From: Gordonia sediminis
GTDB taxonomy: Bacteria; Actinomycetota; Actinomycetes; Mycobacteriales; Mycobacteriaceae
Assembly: GCA_004193205.1 (NCBI GenBank)
Contig: RZUM01000002.1
Span: 682,001 to 746,000 of the forward strand
DNA: 64,000 nucleotides
Direction of reading: 5' to 3'
Part shown: piece by piece, positions 25,971-35,693 of the stretch
How the letters are laid out: the number at the start of each line of letters is the position of its first letter
Position numbering within the stretch: position 1 is the first letter of the stretch
Notes under the pieces: model-generated
The model's database searches: none
Seen by the model: the letters and a program-made list of their open reading frames with translations, nothing else
Told to the model about the DNA's origin: nothing
Program-made: the position numbers and the translations under genes

Positions 25971-27227
25971 ATGTCTGACACGACAAGTCTGAATGCGGTC
26001 GGAGCGCGACGCGTGCTGCTGAGCAAAGTGCCCGAGGTCACGGTGTGGTTCTGGGTCATCAAGATCCTGTGCACGACGGTGGGCGAGAGCTTCGCCGACT
26101 GGATCAACATGACGTTGGGTGTGGGGCTGACGACGACCGCCCTCATCTTCACGGGGGTGCTCGTTGTGGTCATGGGCTGGCAGCTCCGGCTGGACCGCTA
26201 CGTACCTTTCGTCTACTGGCTCGCCGTCGTCGTGGTCAGCGTCACCGGCACGCTGTACACCGATATCCTCACCGACAATCTGGGTGTTCCGCTCGCGCTG
26301 AGCACGAGCGTTTTCGCCGCTGCCCTCGTCGTCGTCTTCGGCATCTGGTACTCGCGTGAGAAGACGTTGTCCATCCACAGCATCAACACCGTGCCCCGGG
26401 AACTGTTCTATTGGCTCGCCGTCCTGGTCACCTTCGCCCTGGGCACGGCAGCGGGCGACTGGACACTGGAACTCACCGGTTGGGGGCCGGGTGTGTCGGT
26501 GCTCCTGCCGGCAGGTCTGATCGCGGCCGTTGCGCTCGGCTGGCGTCTCGGCGCGAATCCGGTGCTCGCGTTCTGGCTGGCCTACATCCTGACCCGCCCG
26601 CTGGGCGCCAACCTCGGCGACTGGCTCGGCTCCCCGAAGAGCGACGGCGGCCTCGGCCTGGGTACCGCGTGGACCAGCGTGATCTTCCTCGTCGCGATCC
26701 TCGCGACGGTCGGTTACCTCACGATCAGCCACAACGACGTCCTGGAGGACTACGACCGAACCCACACGCCGACGGTGACCACGAATCGGGTTCGCGAGCG
26801 CGTCATGCTCGCCTACTACGTCGTCGTCGCGGTCGTCGCCGCCGTGGTGCTGGCCATCGCGGCCGCGCAACCGCACACTGCGCCCGCGGCGGAGGAGGAA
26901 ACCGGATCAGCACCCGTGACGACGACATTCACGCCCGGACAGGCGACCGCACATTTCACACCCGCCGAAGTCGCGACGTTCCGCACGATCACCCGGGACA
27001 CCCTGGCGAAGGTGCAGGCCGGTGATCAGGCAGGTGCGGCGGCGCGGATCACCGACCTGGAGACCGCCTGGGACCACGACCAGGCCGGCCTGGAGCCCAT
27101 GGACTCCACCGCCTGGCACTATCTGGATGCTCGCATCGACGAGGCCCTCACGGCGGTGCGCGCCGACAACCCCGATCCAGTGACCGAGGCACAGCGGCTC
27201 ACCACTCTGCGGGGCGACCTGAAGTGA
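25971..27227 (+). CDS. Membrane protein with four DUF347 repeats
   Basis: 418 residues. Four two-helix repeats carry the DUF347 signature T-x2-G-x3-(G/A)-D or a close variant: CTTVGESFADWI, SVTGTLYTDILT, TFALGTAAGDWTL and TRPLGANLGDWLG. A longer C-terminal part has one more helix (AYYVVVAVVAAVVLAIA) and about 95 residues outside the membrane core. These include LETAWDHDQAGLEPMDSTAW, seen in related actinobacterial proteins. Symmetry suggests a transporter, but the substrate is not known to me. ATG at 25971 chosen because upstream in-frame codons overlap the TetR gene. Confidence 0.82.
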   Translation: MSDTTSLNAVGARRVLLSKVPEVTVWFWVIKILCTTVGESFADWINMTLGVGLTTTALIFTGVLVVVMGWQLRLDRYVPFVYWLAVVVVSVTGTLYTDILTDNLGVPLALSTSVFAAALVVVFGIWYSREKTLSIHSINTVPRELFYWLAVLVTFALGTAAGDWTLELTGWGPGVSVLLPAGLIAAVALGWRLGANPVLAFWLAYILTRPLGANLGDWLGSPKSDGGLGLGTAWTSVIFLVAILATVGYLTISHNDVLEDYDRTHTPTVTTNRVRERVMLAYYVVVAVVAAVVLAIAAAQPHTAPAAEEETGSAPVTTTFTPGQATAHFTPAEVATFRTITRDTLAKVQAGDQAGAAARITDLETAWDHDQAGLEPMDSTAWHYLDARIDEALTAVRADNPDPVTEAQRLTTLRGDLK

Positions 27228-27281
27228 ACCACCTGCGCCAGGACTTCGACATACGAAGAGCCGAATCGCCCACGCACGCGA

Positions 27282-28214
27282 TCAGGTCGAGTCAGGAGTC
27301 GCCTGCCGGACGGCCATCCACCAGGAGCCGACCACAATGGTTGCCACCGCCCAGGCACTGCCGAGCAACCAGCCTGCCATCACATCGCTCACGTAGTGCA
27401 CCCCGAGATAGACCCGGGAGAATCCGACCGCGCCGACAAATGCGATCGCCGTAGCCCAGGCCGCCACGCGCCAACGCCATGACCTGATCACCCAGTGGGC
27501 CACCATCCAGGCGCACAGCACGGCCGCCGCAGCAGCACCGGTGGCATGTCCGGAGGGAAAGGAGAAGCCGCCGACGTCGATGACCGCGAAGGGTGGCAGC
27601 GGGCGGGGCCGACCGACGAGTGCCTTGATGGTGAGCACCATGATCGCGATCCCACCGACCCCGACGACGCCGAGCAGCATCGGCAGCCACGACCGGCTGC
27701 GCAGCGCGGCGACCCCGCAGATCACCAGCGCCAGCACTGCCAGCGTGACGGGACTGCCCAAGTCGGTGATCACCCGCAACGTCGACGTGAGCCATGCGTC
27801 GCGGTGTGCCGCCAGCCAGCGCGAGGCGGGAACGTCGATCCCGACGACACCCTCCCCGTCGAGCACGTTATCGAGGATCTCGGCAAAGCCGAGGCCCAAT
27901 GCTCCGATCACGGCCAGACCGGCCAGCAAGGCAGCGAGCGCAGCACCGTCGATCCGGAGCGGGTGGCTCGCTCCCCATCTACTGGCCCGGACGCGGCTCT
28001 CCACCCACGCGCCCAACCGATGCGTCGCGTCGGCCTCGCGCACCCGCGCAGCGACGCCGTGAAACAGGAGCGGACGTCGCGCGATCGCAATCGCGACTGC
28101 GACATAAACGACCAGTAGAACCACCGTGACGACGCTGAGCACGCCGAACCCGTCCGCGCCCGTGCCAGATGGCTGCGCCATGACCACATGCGGGCCGTCC
28201 GGCGGCAGCGTCAT
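27282..28214 (-). CDS. PAP2-family membrane phosphatase
   Basis: 310 residues with about six membrane helices. The three lipid-phosphatase motifs are intact: KALVGRPRP (K-x6-R-P), FSFPSGHATG (P-S-G-H) and SRVYLGVHYVSDV (S-R-x5-H-x3-D). Candidate substrates are undecaprenyl pyrophosphate, phosphatidic acid or phosphatidylglycerophosphate. Convergent with the DUF347 gene (54-bp gap) and monocistronic. Confidence 0.9.
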   Translation of the reverse strand: MTLPPDGPHVVMAQPSGTGADGFGVLSVVTVVLLVVYVAVAIAIARRPLLFHGVAARVREADATHRLGAWVESRVRASRWGASHPLRIDGAALAALLAGLAVIGALGLGFAEILDNVLDGEGVVGIDVPASRWLAAHRDAWLTSTLRVITDLGSPVTLAVLALVICGVAALRSRSWLPMLLGVVGVGGIAIMVLTIKALVGRPRPLPPFAVIDVGGFSFPSGHATGAAAAAVLCAWMVAHWVIRSWRWRVAAWATAIAFVGAVGFSRVYLGVHYVSDVMAGWLLGSAWAVATIVVGSWWMAVRQATPDST

Positions 28215-28357
28215 GGGTGGAGATTAGCGGTTCGCGACCCCGGAATCCCATCGCGCCGGCGCCGGGTCAGACCACTCGAAACCCGAATGTCGACACCCTT
28301 GCGCCCTTACACTGGGCCACGCGTTGTTCCTGCGCATTCACCGTGGATCGGGGACCC

Positions 28358-28651
28358 ATGCGACGATCGGCATCCTCCGACAAAGCGTCCTGCAACAAGT
28401 CGTCCTGCGACGATCGCGGCTCGTACCGATCGATCGGCTCGACCGGATCGGCGCTGAGCCTGTGGTCGTACAACTCGACGTTGAGCATCGGATCGGTGGG
28501 TTCTTTCGCGTCGATCGGCTCGACCGGATCGGCGTTCTCCATCGGGTCGATCGGTTCGTTCGCGTCGGCGTTCAGCGTGCTGTCGGCCTGCTCGGTGCTG
28601 TCGGTGCTGAGCTGGCGGGCGGTACGCGCCCTGATGCGCAGCGGCAGCTGA
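28358..28651 (+). CDS. Small protein with a Ser-x-x tripeptide repeat
   Basis: 97 residues, ATG preceded by GGATCGGGGACC. From S22 to S85 serine occurs at every third position, 22 times without a break. The two residues between are mostly I-G, T-G, V-G, A-F, F-A or V-L, giving SIGSTGSA- and SIGSIGSF-type runs. Three cysteines and a charged head (SCNKSSCDDRGSYR) precede the repeat, and a basic tail (WRAVRALMRSGS) follows. Period three suggests a beta-solenoid or a membrane- or surface-active fibre; no named family recognised. The 142-bp gap before it shows no clear promoter. Confidence 0.6.
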   Translation: MRRSASSDKASCNKSSCDDRGSYRSIGSTGSALSLWSYNSTLSIGSVGSFASIGSTGSAFSIGSIGSFASAFSVLSACSVLSVLSWRAVRALMRSGS

Positions 28652-28699
28652 CCGCAGTTCATCGCCTCGCAGTTCATCGCCTCCCGTGGTCTCGCGTGC

Positions 28700-28713
28700 G
28701 TTCCGCGGAACGC
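28700..28713. repeat. Single copy of the CGTTCCGCGGAACG palindrome
   Basis: Exact copy of the 14-bp palindrome arrayed at 37.5-38.0 kb, located 9 kb away, abutting the hairpin behind groEL. Confidence 0.85.
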
Positions 28714-28753
28714 CGAAGGCCGGCCACTCCGTGAGGAGTGACCGGCCTTCGGT
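28714..28753. terminator. Long hairpin between the Ser-x-x gene and groEL
   Basis: CCGAAGGCCGG and CCGGCCTTCGG (11 bp) enclose CACTCC/GGAGTG, with a one-base offset on each side and loop GTGA. Convergent position suggests bidirectional termination; no T-tract. Confidence 0.7.
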
Positions 28754-28772
28754 CTGATGCGTTGGATGAACG

Positions 28773-28827
28773 CAGGCGCGGATCTCGATACCGGCCCCGG
28801 GCTCGCAAGCTCGCTCGAGGCCGTACT
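28773..28827. repeat. Degenerate copy of the CTCGATAC/GTACTCGA repeat
   Basis: CTCGATAC, GGGCTCGC and GTACTCGATC occur in the same order as in the repeat at 51.1 kb and the hairpin at 12.6 kb, again at a 3' gene end (just behind groEL). Confidence 0.4.
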
Positions 28828-28844
28828 CGATCAGCAGATCGGGA

Positions 28845-30548
<1,704 letters not shown>

Positions 30549-30578
30549 TCATTCGGTACCGATCTCACCGTCCCGACC

Positions 30579-30603
30579 TGGCACTCGCAGCTCGCGAGTG
30601 CCA
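30579..30603. promoter_or_regulatory. CIRCE element 1 (HrcA operator)
   Basis: TGGCACTC-N9-GAGTGCCA, matching CIRCE (TTAGCACTC-N9-GAGTGCTAA) in both conserved cores. About 110 bp before groEL2. Confidence 0.85.
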
Positions 30604-30612
30604 AAGTCGTTT

Positions 30613-30639
30613 TTAGCACTCGACCCCGACGAGTGCAAG
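30613..30639. promoter_or_regulatory. CIRCE element 2 (HrcA operator)
   Basis: TTAGCACTC-N9-GAGTGCAAG, a closer match to the consensus, 9 bp beyond element 1. The stretch from 30640 to 30966 contains no convincing gene and only the leader of the Uma2 gene. Confidence 0.88.
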
Positions 30640-30966
30640 GAAAGCGACTGGTCCCATGCGATGGCCGACGCCCACCCCGACATACTCGCTGCCGCAAACC
30701 GGCGCCGTCCGACGACGATCGGGGGTGGTGCAGGGTCGCGGCGGCACGGGCGGGTCACCACCGGGTTCCGGCGACCCGCGTCCGTCACGCCCACCCGAGC
30801 GTGAGGCCTTGGCGCAGCTCAGCAGGGTGCTACGGGTGCCCGCACCGCGCGCCTGGTTGCGTTGAGATCGGCGCCGACGGCTGCAGCCATGCTGTGGATG
30901 GACCGACCGGTGACGATGGTGTCGCGGTTCATGTTCACGCCGTGACAAAAGAAGGGGAGACCTATC

Positions 30967-31524
30967 ATGGCGACTGTGACGTTCGATGTGCTCCGGCTGC
31001 CGCGCGGTCCGCTGACCGCTGCGGATCTTGGGTCGAGGCCTGATGACGGGCGTCGCTACGAGTTGGTCGATGGCGTACTCATCGTGAGTCCCGCACCGAG
31101 CTTCCGACACCAGGAGATGGTTGCGGGTCTGTTTCGGATGCTCCATGCCGCGAGTCCGGCAGGGCTTGTCGTGATCTTCGCGCCCTTTGATGTCACCCTC
31201 GCCGAGAACACGGTGACCCAGCCGGATCTCCTCGTGGCGCCCAGACGCGAGTTCACCGAGACCACGCTCCCGACGGCGCCGTTGTTGGCGGCCGAAGTGC
31301 TGTCCCCCTCGACGCGAGGAGTGGACGTTCTACTCAAGAAGGAGCGGCTCGAGCGTGCTGGGTGTGCCCATTACTGGGTCGTCGACCCGGACGAGCCGTC
31401 GATCATTGCGTGGACTCTGGTCGGGGGTGCCTACCGTGAGGTGGCTCGCGCGGCCGGTATCCAGCGTTTCACGGTGACCGAACCCTTCGCGATGGACTTC
31501 GCCCCAGCGGAACTCCTCGGCTGA
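30967..31524 (+). CDS. Uma2-family (DUF820) putative endonuclease
   Basis: 185 residues with the PD-(D/E)xK-like arrangement of Uma2 proteins. Seen are RRYELVDGVLIVSPAPSFRHQ, VTQPDLLVAPR, AAEVLSPSTRGVDVLLKKERLE and CAHYWVVDPDEPSI. E-x-V-D-G, the central P-D, the E-V-L-S-P-S-T motif and the downstream K are all present, so the nuclease site looks intact. Biological role of the family is unknown. GAAGGGGAGA precedes the ATG. Confidence 0.85.
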   Translation: MATVTFDVLRLPRGPLTAADLGSRPDDGRRYELVDGVLIVSPAPSFRHQEMVAGLFRMLHAASPAGLVVIFAPFDVTLAENTVTQPDLLVAPRREFTETTLPTAPLLAAEVLSPSTRGVDVLLKKERLERAGCAHYWVVDPDEPSIIAWTLVGGAYREVARAAGIQRFTVTEPFAMDFAPAELLG

Positions 31525-31631
31525 ACGCGGCATAATCGGTAGCGCCTTTCATCGGCACCGCCGTCTGACTCAGGTCGGTAGGACCTAGCGGAACTGCCTG
31601 TGCCGATAGGCCGCCCTGACCTGCGAATACG

Positions 31632-32498
31632 TTACGGGAGCGGGGGCGCGTCGGTATCGTCCGGAAGGCCGCCGCGGCGCAGTACCTCTGCTCGGGCACG
31701 CGCGATGCCACCGTGTTCAAGTGCTGCGAGAGCGGATTCGCCGGCCCATACGACCTTGCCGCCTCGTCGCCGAACCTCGACAGTCATGCGTGCGCCGAGA
31801 TGCTCGATCGCGCCTGGGACGTTGCGCCGTTGGCTGGGGATCGGCACCGGCAGGACATGTGCATCGCCCAGTCGGCCGAATCCTTCGACTCGAACGCTGT
31901 ACCGGCGCCCGGCACAGTGCAACGACCACGATTCGTCGGTCACCCGTGCCCGGACGGGCGAGATCAGCGGGTCGCCGACCCTCACCAGACGTCCGTCCGG
32001 CAGCAGGACCACGATGACGGTTACCTCGGTCTTCAGCAGTCCGGCGCGGACGATTCCACCCGCGAAAGCCACGCACGCGCCAGGTTCCGCGAATCCCTGA
32101 GCCTGCCCCCACCACCAGCTCTCCGGGAATCCTTCTCGACCCCAGTTCTTTTCGGCGTACACTTGTGCGCCGTCGAGATCCCAAGTCTCATCGCCCACGG
32201 TCGCAGTGCCGCTCGCTCGGCCGCCGAGCAGCCACGGATGCCAGTACTGGTTGAGCGCCGGCACGAAGTGGAAAAGACCAGAGGCGCCGTAAGCGCGTCG
32301 CGGCCACGACACCGGATTGTTGACGCGGATGTCCAGTCGCGCATCTGGGCCCAGGTCCAGGTGGACTTCGTCCACATCGGCGTGAAAGGCCGACTTCGCG
32401 CTGATCTCGAGGGCATCGGGACTGTCCAGCGCGCCCGGATGCGCGCACGTGTGTAGAACGCGATTCGGGTGGGCCCCAACCCGGCGTCGATGGAGTGG
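31632..32498 (-). pseudogene. Tocopherol-cyclase-like gene, N-terminally degraded
   Basis: The open part encodes the C-terminal two thirds of a tocopherol-cyclase-like protein: FVPALNQYWHPWLLGG, then YAEKNWGREGFPESWWWGQA, then LEHGGIARARAEVL. Upstream the same frame continues as recognisable protein (HPGALDSPDALEISAKSAFH) with no plausible start until a TGA at 32499-32501. Beyond it, the frame has an ATG (32615) beginning MKSTGRYPMSAQPISDQPGC. The expected middle segment is absent. A truncated product from GTG at 32375 (247 residues) is possible, but a disrupted gene with internal deletion and stop is the better reading. Confidence 0.55.
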
Positions 32499-32717
32499 TC
32501 AAGTCTGGCCACGCCGTCGTCGTGCCCTTGTCGGCCGATCGCACCGCCGAGGAAAGCAGCCGGGCTGATCGGAGATCGGCTGGGCGGACATCGGGTACCG
32601 GCCAGTGCTTTTCATGGGCTACTCCTGCCGCCGCGCTCCTCGGGCCAGGCTATCGCGACCTGGCGACGAAGGCGCAACATGCCATGGCCACCGCGCGACG
32701 CCGGAGCGGAATAAAAG

Positions 32718-32736
32718 TTGAGTGGCGTGCGCTCAA
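32718..32736. promoter_or_regulatory. HAIR-like element (HspR operator) before hsp20
   Basis: TTGAGT-N7-GCTCAA, one base from the HAIR core TTGAGT-N7-ACTCAA, 42 bp before the hsp20 start. HspR controls acr2/hsp20 in mycobacteria. Confidence 0.7.
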
Positions 32737-32778
32737 CCCAGTGCAAGAAACGTCATCTCGACAAGGAGGTTGAGAACA

Positions 32779-33258
32779 ATGGCACTTCCCGCCCGCCGCC
32801 CATCCGACATAGCTTTCTGGAGCCCGTTCCGCGTCTTCGACGACACCCGGGCACGTGACCTCGCCGACTTCGGTTCCCGTTTCAACGAGCTGGTCGACGC
32901 CGCCTTCGGCGGATTCGAACCGGCCCGCGCCGGGGGCTGGACGCCCGCGGTGACGATCGAGGAAACCGACGACACCTACATCCTCGAGGCCGAACTCCCC
33001 GGCATCAAGCGTGAGGACATCCACGTCGAACTCGACGGCGGCATCGTGCACGTCCACGGTGAGACGACCGAGGTCGAACGCAAGGGCGAGGTCCGACATC
33101 AGACCCGCCGCACCGGCAAGTTCGACTATCGGGTGTCTCTGCCCGGTGAGGTGAACGCCGACAAGGTCGACGCCGGACTCGCCGACGGGGTACTCCGTCT
33201 CGAGCTCGCCAAGGCATCCCCGGCCAAGGCCCGCACCATCGAGATCTCCGAGAGCTGA
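32779..33258 (+). CDS. Hsp20/alpha-crystallin small heat-shock protein
   Basis: 159 residues. The alpha-crystallin domain runs from about residue 53 to the C-terminus: TPAVTIEETDDTYILEAELP, then GIKREDIHVELDGGIVHVHG. It has the conserved A-x-L-x-D-G-V-L motif as AGLADGVLRLELAKA. An ATP-independent holdase in the cytoplasm. AAGGAGGTTG precedes the ATG. The C-terminal I-x-I-like ending (TIEISES) supports oligomerisation. Confidence 0.94.
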   Translation: MALPARRPSDIAFWSPFRVFDDTRARDLADFGSRFNELVDAAFGGFEPARAGGWTPAVTIEETDDTYILEAELPGIKREDIHVELDGGIVHVHGETTEVERKGEVRHQTRRTGKFDYRVSLPGEVNADKVDAGLADGVLRLELAKASPAKARTIEISES

Positions 33259-33301
33259 ACCAGCGGATTTCCCAGATCTGATCCAACCGCCCAACACCCA
33301 T

Positions 33302-33334
33302 GACGGCCATCCGCCACCCTGGCGGGTGGCCGTC
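33302..33334 (+). terminator. Hairpin after hsp20
   Basis: GACGGCCA-T-CCGCCA and TGGCGG-G-TGGCCGTC pair around CCC. No T-tract. Lies 43 bp after the hsp20 stop. Confidence 0.75.
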
Positions 33335-33405
33335 TCGCATCTCGGTCGTCTCCTACCGCCCAAGTCCGGTATGTACGGATCCCTCCCGGGCGATAGGGTC
33401 GGCGG

Positions 33406-34038
33406 GTGGAGATCCTGCTGATCATCATCGTGGCGCTGCTGCTGATCATCGCGGTCGTCGTCGTGTTCAACTTCCTGGGCAACCGCCGCATGCGCCAGGC
33501 GCAGGCCGAGGCACTGCATCAGCGGGCCTACGGACCGGCCGACCCGTTCTCCACCGCCGACGACGACGCGGTCCGGGGTGATCCGCGGCACCTGAAACCG
33601 GGCGACCTCGTCGAGCTCCGCGGCCAGACCTATGCGGTACGCGGAACCCTGCGGCTGTCCCAGAGCGGCTTTGTCTGGACCGAGAACTTCCTGGACACAG
33701 GCTCCGGCAGCAAACTGTGGCTGTCGGTCGAGGACGATCCCGATCTCGAGGTCGTCGCGTGGCAGGGGCTGTCCGGGGTGACGTTGAGCCCCGGCCCGGC
33801 CACCGTCGACCTCGACGGGCGGCACTACGTCTCCGATGAATCGGGCTCGGCCGAGTTCGAATCCGCGGGCACCACAGGCCTGGCCGCACGCGGCTCGATG
33901 CGATACCACGACTACGAGGCCGGGGACCAACGACTGTCCTTCGAGGATTTCGGCTCGGGTTGGGAATGCGCCCGCGGCGAGGTCGTCGCTCGCAGCGACT
34001 ACCGCATCTATCCCGCCAACCCCGCACCGGGCCCGTGA
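33406..34038 (+). CDS. DUF4178-domain membrane-anchored protein
   Basis: 210 residues, GTG start. One N-terminal helix (ILLIIIVALLLIIAVVVVF) anchors a soluble domain. LKPGDLVELRGQTYAVRGTL, then WLSVEDDPDLEVVAWQ and the late FEDFGSGWECARGEVVARSD are DUF4178-like. The first gene of a five-gene cluster, its stop overlapping the next start (GTGA). Function unknown; co-occurrence with the aminopropyltransferase-like gene is a recurrent bacterial arrangement. Confidence 0.8.
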   Translation: MEILLIIIVALLLIIAVVVVFNFLGNRRMRQAQAEALHQRAYGPADPFSTADDDAVRGDPRHLKPGDLVELRGQTYAVRGTLRLSQSGFVWTENFLDTGSGSKLWLSVEDDPDLEVVAWQGLSGVTLSPGPATVDLDGRHYVSDESGSAEFESAGTTGLAARGSMRYHDYEAGDQRLSFEDFGSGWECARGEVVARSDYRIYPANPAPGP

Positions 34039-34601
34039 GCGCTTCCAGCACGACCAGCGCCCACACCCGCCTCGACGTGCCCTACGCGGACACCAGCGCA
34101 CAACAGCTCTCGTTCTCCCTGACCGCCGACGTGCGCGAGCCGCTCGCCCGCTGCGACCACCGGTTCGGGCCGCGCACGATCTCGCTACGCCTGCTCGGCG
34201 CCAGTCATCAGGTCATCGTCGACGACGGCCACCGACGACTGTGCGAAACCGTCGCATGTCTGCCCGACGCCAACTCCCAGCTGCCCGGCACCGTCGCCGA
34301 CGGCGCCTATGCGTTCTCGTCTCGGGTCGACCGGTGCGATCTCGTCCATCTGGAGAGCGTCGTCGCCGATCTCGTCCGACGCACCGCCGACCACCGGGCC
34401 GCCGGGTTGCCCGCGCTGCTCGGCAGTTTTCCGGGCCGGCCCCTCGCCGTCACCGCGGTCATCGCCTCTGTCTCTGTCTCTGTCTCCGCCTCTGTCTCCG
34501 CCGACGACGACACCATCACCTGGCAGACCTGGCACACCTATCCGCAGAGCGGGGAGCTGGTGACGACCACCGGAGAGCTACGGGGGAGGCGCGCCCGATG
34601 A
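34035..34601 (+). CDS. DUF2617 family protein
   Basis: 188 residues from a GTG overlapping the previous stop. Characteristic core: FGPRTISLRLLGASHQVIVD and the ETVAC motif (RRLCETVACLPD), with YAFSSRVDRC later. Soluble, no membrane segment. Residues near 145-156 read SVSVSVSASVSA, encoded by a hexanucleotide tandem (TCTGTC/TCCGCC) at 34467-34502 that could slip in whole codons. Function unknown. Confidence 0.8.
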   Translation: MSASSTTSAHTRLDVPYADTSAQQLSFSLTADVREPLARCDHRFGPRTISLRLLGASHQVIVDDGHRRLCETVACLPDANSQLPGTVADGAYAFSSRVDRCDLVHLESVVADLVRRTADHRAAGLPALLGSFPGRPLAVTAVIASVSVSVSASVSADDDTITWQTWHTYPQSGELVTTTGELRGRRAR

Positions 34602-35188
34602 GCTATCCCCCACCACCACCGCCGCCACCCCCACCGCCGCCCGGCGGTTACGGTCCGCCGGCCGGGTTCGGCCCCGACGAGGACCCCCGACGCGGGCTGC
34701 GCCGTACCCGCAACATCATCATCGGGGTGATCGTGGTGATCGCCCTGCTCGCGATCGTCGGATCGTGCTCGGTGAAGGCCATCCGCGGCATGACCGGCGA
34801 CAACGCCAACGCCCGCAACTACATCACCTCGCACTACCAGCGGGACCCGTCACACGACGACGGTGACGTCGACGCCTATGTCGCCCAGGGAACGCCGACG
34901 ACGGTGGCGGCCGAATTGAGCGACGTGCAGCGTCCGACCGATCAGCGCAGCGGTGACACCTCGAATCCGCAGAACGTCGCGGGCACCCAGTTCCTGCAGT
35001 ACCCCGACTACCTGGTCGGGCTGTTCCCGCTGACGGCCGCCACGACGCAGGTCATGCTCAGCCGCGACTACGCGTCGGGCTACCGCCACTATCACCCCTA
35101 CGTCGGCGGATTCTGGGTCCCGACACCGAGTTACGGCGGTTCGGGAAGCAGTTACCGCGGCGGCGGGTCCGGAGGTGGCGGCAAATGA
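34598..35188 (+). CDS. DUF4247 family membrane protein with polyproline head
   Basis: 196 residues. Starts MSY followed by twelve consecutive prolines, then glycine/proline-rich sequence and a helix (IIIGVIVVIALLAIVGSCSV). The extracytoplasmic domain has YVAQGTPTTVAAELSDVQRP and YLVGLFPLTAATTQVMLSRD, and a Gly/Ser-rich tail (SGSSYRGGGSGGGGK). A cysteine directly after the helix is reminiscent of lipidation but lacks a clean lipobox. ATGA overlap with the DUF2617 gene. Confidence 0.8.
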   Translation: MSYPPPPPPPPPPPPGGYGPPAGFGPDEDPRRGLRRTRNIIIGVIVVIALLAIVGSCSVKAIRGMTGDNANARNYITSHYQRDPSHDDGDVDAYVAQGTPTTVAAELSDVQRPTDQRSGDTSNPQNVAGTQFLQYPDYLVGLFPLTAATTQVMLSRDYASGYRHYHPYVGGFWVPTPSYGGSGSSYRGGGSGGGGK

Positions 35189-35242
35189 TCTCATCAACTC
35201 ATCCGACCAGCTGATGCCCACGAACCCCGAAACGAGGACACT

Positions 35243-35668
35243 GTGCTCACCCGACTGATCGAGAACGCGTACGCGGCCGGCGCCTACGGCCTCACCGGAA
35301 TGGTCCTGATGCTGTTGGCGTTCGCGGTCATCGACGCCCTCACCCCGGGCAACCTCCGCCATCAGCTCTGGGCCGACCGCAACCGCAACGCGGGTATCCT
35401 GGTCGGCTCCAACATCTTCGCGGTCGCGATCATCGTCGCCGCGTCGATCGTGGCGAGCGAGGGCCGGCTTCTGGAAGGCCTCACCTACACGGTCGTCTAC
35501 ACCTTCATCGGGATCACGGTCATGACCGTCACCTTCTTCATCATCGACCTGTTCACCCCCGGCAAACTCGGCGAAATCGTCATCGAGCCGACCAGCCATC
35601 CCGCGGTGTGGGTGCACGGCATCACCCATATCGGCATCGCGCTCATCGTCTCCGTGTCGATCCTCTGA
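35243..35668 (+). CDS. DUF350 membrane protein
   Basis: 141 residues with four membrane helices in two related halves. Each carries the DUF350 hallmark D-x-L-T-P-G: AVIDALTPGNLR near residue 35 and FIIDLFTPGKLGEIV near residue 105. GTG start; 54 bp after the DUF4247 gene. Paralogous to the product of the gene at 57949. Function unknown; member of the aminopropyltransferase cluster. Confidence 0.85.
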   Translation: MLTRLIENAYAAGAYGLTGMVLMLLAFAVIDALTPGNLRHQLWADRNRNAGILVGSNIFAVAIIVAASIVASEGRLLEGLTYTVVYTFIGITVMTVTFFIIDLFTPGKLGEIVIEPTSHPAVWVHGITHIGIALIVSVSIL

Positions 35669-35693
35669 CCCCTCCGACCCTGAACGACCTCCG

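Noticed and set aside
30640-30966. A small gene between the CIRCE elements and the Uma2 gene
   Set aside because: Short frames exist on both strands, but none has a ribosome-binding site, family motif or coherent codon use.
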